DNA of 64,000 bases from positions 88,814-152,813 of the forward strand of contig PCBK01000070.1 in NCBI GenBank assembly GCA_002731275.1, read 5' to 3'. The notes below the pieces were generated by a model, which made no database searches, was not told the origin of the DNA, and worked only from the letters and a program-made list of their open reading frames with translations. Below, piece after piece: positions 58,698 to 64,000 of the stretch. Both the position numbers and the translations under genes were made by a program. The stretch is from Deltaproteobacteria bacterium. Lineage in GTDB: Bacteria; Myxococcota_C; UBA6777. How positions within the stretch are numbered: position 1 is the first letter of the stretch; each line of letters begins with the position of its first letter.

Positions 58698-59951
58698 ATG
58701 CGCGCTGCGTTTGATTCTTTTTCCAATGCACGATCCCTGCTCTTTGCCTTTTTTTGTCTGCTCCTGACCGCCGCAGGCTGTCAGGAAACGTCGAAAACAC
58801 CGGCAAAGAAGAGCGCGCCGAAAGCAAAAGATGTTCTTGCTTATGTCGGTCAGCAGGTGATCTCTGTTGATGAATTCAAAAGACGTTATTCCCCCGCATC
58901 AGGCCTTACGCCGAGTGCTTTTTTGAAAAAGTTAATCGAAGAAAAACTACTTTATCTCGAGGCCAAAGAGAAGGGGCTACAAAAGAGTGTAAAGGTCCAA
59001 CAAGAAAAGCAAAAAGCCATGGCCCAGCTCGCTCTGAAGGTCGGGTTCCATCGTTGGTTTTCGCCTGAGTCTATCAGCTCACTTGAGGCGCGGAAGGTCT
59101 ACCACGAAGATTTTATCAAGTACTTCACTCCAAAAAGACTCAAAACAGTGCACGCCTTGGCAATGTTCCCCAAAAAGGCGTTCTCTGCCAAGGCAAAGCT
59201 CTCCGAAAAGGAGAAGGTGCTCTTGCCTATTTGGAAAAAGGAAAGCAAGGCCATTGCACAAAAGGTGTTGCAGGTGATCTTGAAAAAAGATCCAAAGAGT
59301 GGAGAAGAGTTCAAAAAAATCGTAGAACCGTTGAGTAAACAATACAACAAACCAATCCCTGCTTTCTTTGAGGTGCGTAGACAACTCCTCGCCCACATCG
59401 ATGAGGGACGTGCTCAACCAAACAAGGTGTTGCGACCCATCCTTGAGAAATCGATGCTGAAACTGCAGGCATTGCCATTTTGCGCGCACTGCTCCAAGTT
59501 TCTCCCGCTCTTGATCCGATGGGCACAGAGATGCAAAAAGATCAAACCCTTACTCGATAGCGAAGTGAAACGGTTGAAGTCAGAGCTCAACGTCGCCATC
59601 AAAGCGAAAACCGCCAGACTCATCATAGAAGATCTCGCCCCATTCGCGGCTGTACCTACGCCTGGATTCTTCAATGTCGTCGATCCGTTTTTGAACGCGA
59701 CCAAAGCGCTTAAGCCCCGACAATACACTCGTAAGATCGTTGCGACGACATACGGATATCACGTGATCTTTTTCCAGAAAGTCGTTCCTGAAAAAAGAAC
59801 CTCCTTCTCTGAGGCCCAAAAAGAGATCAAGCGTATGCTTTTCCTCAAAAAAAGGCCAAAGATGTTCAATCGATGGGTGGAGGCGCTGGGCAAAAAGTTT
59901 CCCACGCAAGTCTTTGAGGAACGTTTGAAGGGTGTCAACGAGCGTATGTAG
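58698..59951 (+). CDS. Parvulin/PrsA/SurA-like peptidyl-prolyl isomerase lipoprotein
   Basis: The signal peptide ends in LLLTAAGCQET, a good lipobox (Cys near 28). The chain has the SurA/PrsA layout: an N-terminal helical chaperone part (VISVDEFKRRYSPASGLTP, KKLIEEKLLYLEAKEKGLQK), then a region with parvulin-like strands (KALKPRQYTRKIVATTYGYH, VIFFQKVVPEKRTSFSEAQK) and a C-terminal helix (KKRPKMFNRWVEALGKKF). The middle part with CAHC (about 254) is longer than in standard parvulins. It should help fold exported proteins at the envelope. Start ATG is the first in frame. Confidence 0.83.
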   Translation: MRAAFDSFSNARSLLFAFFCLLLTAAGCQETSKTPAKKSAPKAKDVLAYVGQQVISVDEFKRRYSPASGLTPSAFLKKLIEEKLLYLEAKEKGLQKSVKVQQEKQKAMAQLALKVGFHRWFSPESISSLEARKVYHEDFIKYFTPKRLKTVHALAMFPKKAFSAKAKLSEKEKVLLPIWKKESKAIAQKVLQVILKKDPKSGEEFKKIVEPLSKQYNKPIPAFFEVRRQLLAHIDEGRAQPNKVLRPILEKSMLKLQALPFCAHCSKFLPLLIRWAQRCKKIKPLLDSEVKRLKSELNVAIKAKTARLIIEDLAPFAAVPTPGFFNVVDPFLNATKALKPRQYTRKIVATTYGYHVIFFQKVVPEKRTSFSEAQKEIKRMLFLKKRPKMFNRWVEALGKKFPTQVFEERLKGVNERM

Positions 59952-60028
59952 GGATGTTTGTGTGAATTGTACGGGAAGAAGAGGGGGGAGAGTTGCTATG
60001 GGGGAGTTTTGATGTTCTTTGTGCTGGA

Positions 60029-62620
60029 CTAGTTTTGTCGACGTCGAACGAGACCAAAGAGGACGAAGGCGAAGAGCATCCAGACAAATGGACTCTGTCC
60101 CGATGTTCCATTTACCTGACAGCCACATCCTCCAACTGTCCGCTCGCTGCCCGGTGTGTTTGTGGTGTCTTTGTCGCCGTTGCCTTTCCCGCCGATGATA
60201 CCACCATCAAGGATTTCAGCTTTTTCACCGCCACCTTGTGGATTTTCACCTGTGGAGTTTGGATTCTCACCACCTGTGTTGGTTGGGTTCTCACCGCCTG
60301 TATTTGTGGGATTTTCATCACCTGTGTTGTTGCCTTCTGTGTTCCCTGGCTTCTCTTCAGGGACTTGTTTCTTATCGACACATTGGGCTTTTCCGTCAAC
60401 AATATGGCAGACCCCTTCGGGGCACTGGACATCGAGACAGGGGTTGTGCTCGCAAACGCCATTGATACACTTGCGTCCTGTTGGACAGGTCACTTTGCTA
60501 CACGCTGTACCTTCGCATTTACCGTTGTTACAGACTTCACCACTGTTACAGGTGACATTCTCACAAGGTCCAGAGGTTGTGGGGTTTGTTGTACATTTTC
60601 CATCGACACAACGCTCTGTACTCTTACAGGTGACGTTGAAACAGGAGTCGACACAGGTTCCTTCACGACAGAACTGATCGGCAGGACAATTGACGCCGGT
60701 ACATGGGTCTTTTTGACATTTTGCGTCGATACATTTTTCGCCGTTGGGGCAACCTTTTGTGTAACAGTTGTCTTCGATGCAGACGCCTTTCTCACATTTT
60801 TGTGTGTCGAGACAGCTGGTGAAGAAGCAGAGGTCGATACATTTACCGCCGGAGCAGCGGCTACCTGAAGCACATTTGACATCTTTACAAGGATCGACAC
60901 CTTCGCAAATTCCGTTGACACATTGGAGACCTTTGGCGCACTCACCACCGAGACATTCGGGTTTACACTGACCACTTTTACATTGCATGCCTGAAGGACA
61001 GAGGTTGCTCGTGCTGTCGTCAATCTTACCGTTACAGTCGTTGTCTTTGCCGTCGCATACTTCGTTTCCTGGCTTGGGTGCAGAACACGTTCCCCATGCA
61101 CCATTGTTACAGGCTTGTTGTCCGCTACCACATGCGGTTCGACAGTTTTTGGTCAGCCCATCATCTGTTTGACCGTTACAGTCGTCGTCTTTTCCGTTAC
61201 AGGTCTCTGCGGTGGGTTGGGGGACATTGCAAGCGTCCCATTGTCCATTTTGACAGCTTTGTGTGCCCGAACCACATTTTCCACGACACGCTTTGTCTGG
61301 AACACCATCATCGACTTTACCGTTACAGTCGTTGTCTTTTCCGTCACAGACTTCTGCGACAGGTTTTTGTGCGTCACAGGATACGAACTTACCACCTTTA
61401 CAGGTTTCAGTACCTTTTCCACAAATGGTTGAGCATTCGCGTGTGACACCTTCGTCTACCTGTCCGTCACAGTCATCATCTTTGTCGTTGCAGGTTTCGG
61501 TTTGGGGTTGTGGAGCGTTACAGGCGTCCCACTTTCCATTGGTACAACTTTGTTGGCCTTTACCACACTTGGTCGAGCAGGCTCTACGTAGGTTATCGTC
61601 GACTTGACCGTTACAGTCGTTGTCTTTTCCATCACACACTTCCGCTGAAGGCGTTCCTGCAACAACAGAGCAGACGACCTTGTTGCTTTTACAGACGTAG
61701 GTTCCTGTTTTTTTGCAACCTCCTGTTCCGGCTGAACAGGACTTTCCTTTGTTTGCGTAGTCTTCGTCGATCTTGCCATCACAGTCGTTGTCTTTGCTAT
61801 CGCAAACTTCGGGTTGCGGATTGAGAGCGGAGCAGCTGCCCCATTTACCTCTAGAGCAAACTTGTTGTCCTGCGCCACAGGCTGTTGAACAACTTCGTTT
61901 GATACCTTCATCGATCTGACCATCGCAGTCATCGTCGAGATTGTTGCAGATCTCCGCAGAGCTTGCGTCTGCGATGGCTTTCATCGCCTTGTTTAATTCT
62001 GTGCTGTTGTCGGCTTGATAATACTTTCGTGTCCCGCTTTGTGCGGTTTTTCCGGCCGTTGCCATGTTATTGAGGCAGTTTGCGTCGACGCCACTCCCAA
62101 ATCCGATGACGAATGTTTTGGCACCGACTGAGGCAAAAAGTGAGCTGACTTGGGAGTTTGCACAACCAGCTTGACCGTCCGTGATGAACATCACGCTACG
62201 TTTTCGCGTCTTGACGCTGTCGGCATTTCTGATACTTGTGAGGTGGCTCGTGGCTGTATTCATTGCAGCGACGAGGTTTGTACCACCGCTCGGCCCCGTT
62301 GCATTGAGCGCTGTTTGGAGTTTGGGGACACACTGGTTGTTGATGCCGTCTGCGATACATTTATTGATGCCGTAATTGACACCGGCAGAGGAGTTAAAGG
62401 TCGCGAGACCAAAGCGAAGCTTACCTTTGTATTGGTTTGTGATCGTTTTGATGGCGTTGACGGCGTTGGTCCATTTCGCCCCCCCCATACTACAGGAACG
62501 GTCAAGGACGATAAGGACGTCCGGTGCCTCACACACCGCCTCCGCTTGGTTCATCGAATAAAACATCGTGCTGCAAAATAGCACAGCGTAAAGCATGTTT
62601 TGTAGTAACGGTATCCGCAT
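60029..62620 (-). CDS. VWA/MopE-like cysteine-rich surface protein with MYXO-CTERM-type tail
   Basis: ATG 62620 follows AGGAGGAG. Signal peptide 1-28. A von Willebrand factor A domain (30-225) has a MIDAS: LIVLDRSCSMGG (D40, S42, S44) and FITDGQAGC. Seven MopE-type motifs follow, for example CDGKDNDCNGKIDD, CNNLDDDCDGQIDE and CDSKDNDCDGKIDE. These have the Cys/Asp layout of copper- or calcium-binding surface repeats. Next come EGF/Dickkopf-like Cys modules (CPADQFCREGTCVD) and a Gly/Asn/Glu-rich linker with NPTNTGGEN repeats. The C-terminus has GGCGCQ, a hydrophobic helix (FVWMLFAFVLFGLV) and RRRQN, a MYXO-CTERM-like sorting signal that a myxosortase-type system would process. It should be displayed on the cell surface. 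Confidence 0.92.
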   Translation of the reverse strand: MRIPLLQNMLYAVLFCSTMFYSMNQAEAVCEAPDVLIVLDRSCSMGGAKWTNAVNAIKTITNQYKGKLRFGLATFNSSAGVNYGINKCIADGINNQCVPKLQTALNATGPSGGTNLVAAMNTATSHLTSIRNADSVKTRKRSVMFITDGQAGCANSQVSSLFASVGAKTFVIGFGSGVDANCLNNMATAGKTAQSGTRKYYQADNSTELNKAMKAIADASSAEICNNLDDDCDGQIDEGIKRSCSTACGAGQQVCSRGKWGSCSALNPQPEVCDSKDNDCDGKIDEDYANKGKSCSAGTGGCKKTGTYVCKSNKVVCSVVAGTPSAEVCDGKDNDCNGQVDDNLRRACSTKCGKGQQSCTNGKWDACNAPQPQTETCNDKDDDCDGQVDEGVTRECSTICGKGTETCKGGKFVSCDAQKPVAEVCDGKDNDCNGKVDDGVPDKACRGKCGSGTQSCQNGQWDACNVPQPTAETCNGKDDDCNGQTDDGLTKNCRTACGSGQQACNNGAWGTCSAPKPGNEVCDGKDNDCNGKIDDSTSNLCPSGMQCKSGQCKPECLGGECAKGLQCVNGICEGVDPCKDVKCASGSRCSGGKCIDLCFFTSCLDTQKCEKGVCIEDNCYTKGCPNGEKCIDAKCQKDPCTGVNCPADQFCREGTCVDSCFNVTCKSTERCVDGKCTTNPTTSGPCENVTCNSGEVCNNGKCEGTACSKVTCPTGRKCINGVCEHNPCLDVQCPEGVCHIVDGKAQCVDKKQVPEEKPGNTEGNNTGDENPTNTGGENPTNTGGENPNSTGENPQGGGEKAEILDGGIIGGKGNGDKDTTNTPGSERTVGGCGCQVNGTSGQSPFVWMLFAFVLFGLVRRRQN

Positions 62621-62940
62621 ACTCTCCTCCTGATGGTTTGATCAGCCCTTCACAAAAGTGAATCTTTATCTTTTACGAATCTCTGTCTATTTACTGCAAA
62701 GATCTTGTCTGTTGGATCGGCAATGGATTTTTCCATTGTATAGTTGTTTACAAGTATACAATACTACCATGATATACACCCCTTCCAAGGGAAAAAGTGA
62801 CGCAGCATATGACAAATATGCAAACTTTCTCCAAGTAGACTCGATGAGTCTAGAGAATATCTCATGTATTTTTCTTGTAGAATGCGTGGTTGGGTTTTTT
62901 TGAGTTGTGGTGAGACTGGAGGGGCATTTTTTGTGGTGGG
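62621..62940. other. AT-rich spacer between the two VWA/MopE paralogues
   Basis: No gene is recognised. The stretch contains the promoter region of the left paralogue on the minus strand, with AGGAGGAG ahead of its start, and the end of the right paralogue. It is not a copy of the region downstream of the left gene. Confidence 0.55.
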
Positions 62941-64000
62941 CTAGTTTTGTCGACGTCGAACGAGACCAAAGAGGACAAAAGCGAAGAGCATCCAGACAAA
63001 CGGACTCTGTCCTGATGTCCCATTCACCTGACAACCACATCCTCCTGGCGATTGGATCTTATTTCCATTTGTTGTCGTGTCTTTGTCACCGTTGCCTTTC
63101 CCGCCAACTGTGCCACCATCGAGGACTTCATCTTTTTCGCCGCCACCTTGTGGATTTTCACTTGTGGAGTTTGGATTCTCGCCACCTGTGTTTGTGGGAT
63201 TTTCACCACCTGTGTTGTTGCCTTCTGTGTTCCCTGGATTCTCTTCAGGGACTTGTTTCTTGTCGACACATTGGGCTTTTCCGTCAACAATATGGCAGAC
63301 CCCTTCGGGGCACTGGACATGGAGACAAGGATCGTGCTCGCAAGCCCCATCAACACATTGTCGACCATTTGGACAGGTCACGCCACGGCAAGGTGAACCT
63401 TCGCATTTACCGTTGTTACAGACTTCGCCACTGTTACAGGTGACATTTTCGCAAGGTCCGGAGGTTGTGGGATTGGTGACACATTTCCCATCGACACAAC
63501 GCTCTGTACTCTTACAGGTGACGTTAAAGCAGGAGTCGACACAGGTTCCTTTGCGACAGAACTGATCGGCAGGACAATTGACGCCGGTACATGGGTCTTT
63601 TTGACATTTTGCGTCGATACATTTTTCGCCGTTGGGGCAACCTTTTGTGTAGCAGTTGTCTTCGATGCAGACGCCTTTTTCACACTTTTGGTTTCCAGTA
63701 CAGCTGGTGAAGAAGCAGAGATCGATACATTTACCACCGGAGCAGCGGGTGCCTGAAGCGCACTTGACGTCTTTACAGGGGTCGACCCCTTCGCAAATTC
63801 CGTTGACACATTGAAGACCTTTAGCGCACTCACCACCGAGACATTCGGGCTTACACTGACCGTTTTTGCACTGCATACCTGAGGGGCAAATGTTTCCATT
63901 ACTGTCGTCGATTTTACCGTTACAGTCGTTGTCTTTGCCATCACAGACTTCGTTTCCAGCCTTGGGCGCGGAGCATTCACCCCAAGAACCGTTCGAGCAC
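62941..64000 (-). CDS. Second VWA/MopE-like surface protein, N-terminus outside the window
   Basis: This is a near-copy of the gene at 60029-62620. The frame is open to the right edge; residues read in from 64000 are CSNGSWGECSAPKAGNEVCD, so it is 5' partial and the ATG at 63876 is internal. The visible part holds one MopE motif (CDGKDNDCNGKIDD), the same EGF/Dickkopf-like modules (CPADQFCRKGTCVD, CSGGKCIDLCFF), the Asn/Gly linker and the same GGCGCQ-helix-RRRQN C-terminus. The linker differs in length and in the GGGEKDEVLDGGTVGGKG segment. Long stretches are identical at DNA level to the left copy, about 97 bases around 60666-60763 versus 63544-63641. Confidence 0.93.
   Translation of the reverse strand, partial: CSNGSWGECSAPKAGNEVCDGKDNDCNGKIDDSNGNICPSGMQCKNGQCKPECLGGECAKGLQCVNGICEGVDPCKDVKCASGTRCSGGKCIDLCFFTSCTGNQKCEKGVCIEDNCYTKGCPNGEKCIDAKCQKDPCTGVNCPADQFCRKGTCVDSCFNVTCKSTERCVDGKCVTNPTTSGPCENVTCNSGEVCNNGKCEGSPCRGVTCPNGRQCVDGACEHDPCLHVQCPEGVCHIVDGKAQCVDKKQVPEENPGNTEGNNTGGENPTNTGGENPNSTSENPQGGGEKDEVLDGGTVGGKGNGDKDTTTNGNKIQSPGGCGCQVNGTSGQSPFVWMLFAFVLFGLVRRRQN

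Noticed and set aside
1..64000. tRNA, rRNA or riboswitch genes
   Set aside because: I looked for cloverleaf ends, CCA-adjacent stems and known riboswitch cores in the gaps but saw none I could support by eye. A tRNAscan and Infernal run would settle it.

Overview
The window looks like chromosome of a Myxococcota-type bacterium (the old Deltaproteobacteria) with moderate GC. The evidence is a Ser/Thr kinase with the HRDISPQN catalytic loop common in myxobacteria, VWA/MopE-like cysteine-rich surface proteins ending in a GGCGC-transmembrane-Arg (MYXO-CTERM-like) sorting tail, many lipoproteins with repeated extracellular modules (PKD, IPT/TIG, DUF4397), a small CxxC protein of a type seen in myxobacteria, and Lys/Pro/Ala-rich tethers. 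No rRNA, tRNA, CRISPR array, prophage or intact insertion sequence was recognised. The assignment to Myxococcota is inference from families, not a search.

Layout. 1-6.8 kb (+): a PEGA-like membrane protein, a DsbD-like reductase without its N-terminal domain, a tail-anchored kinase, an acyl-CoA ligase-type enzyme and a small exported protein. 7.1-10.9 kb (+): a large PKD/TIG lipoprotein. 10.9-15.5 kb (-): two paralogous small coiled-coil proteins and a UvrD/PcrA-like helicase, separated by about 590 bp of non-coding DNA with palindromes. 15.8-19.1 kb (+): RidA-like protein, an emfourin-like protease-inhibitor candidate and a six-module DUF4397 lipoprotein ending at a strong bidirectional terminator. 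19.2-21.8 kb: a hot-dog thioesterase (-), then a coupled OleD-like reductase and ketosynthase III pair (+). 21.8-29.4 kb (-): a cereblon-like CULT protein coupled to an unknown protein, an AlkZ-like DNA glycosylase, a TlpA-like thioredoxin, a SMUG1-type uracil-DNA glycosylase, an MnmD-like tRNA methyltransferase, two envelope proteins and a HEAT-repeat protein. 29.8-33.9 kb: argG (+), an outer-membrane-like protein and an esterase lipoprotein (-), and a divergent dihydroorotate dehydrogenase (+). 34.2-37.5 kb (+): a 1111-residue KP-rich, membrane-anchored coiled-coil protein. 37.5-39.0 kb: a gene-free cluster of about 259-bp tandem hairpin repeats. 39.0-43.7 kb: phosphoesterase and response regulator (-), glycerate 2-kinase and a Pro/Gly-repeat membrane protein (+). 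44.0-48.2 kb (-): TetR regulator, tatB, tatC and murA. 48.6-55.1 kb (+): a histone-deacetylase-family enzyme, a DUF2723 membrane protein with a roughly 600-residue Lys/Arg tail, and an exported protein. 55.1-57.9 kb (-): an orphan DUF1156 DNA methylase. 58.2-60.0 kb (+): a small CxxC/Tudor-like protein and a parvulin-like lipoprotein. 60.0-64.0 kb (-): two near-identical VWA/MopE surface proteins, the second cut by the window edge.

The most unusual items are: the cereblon-like CULT gene with its tri-tryptophan cage intact; the deacetylase gene six bases ahead of a membrane protein with a histone-H1-like basic tail; a TatC with a roughly 135-residue periplasmic insertion and an acidic tail; and the tandem hairpin array, whose short GAA-loop stem varies in a partly compensatory way.
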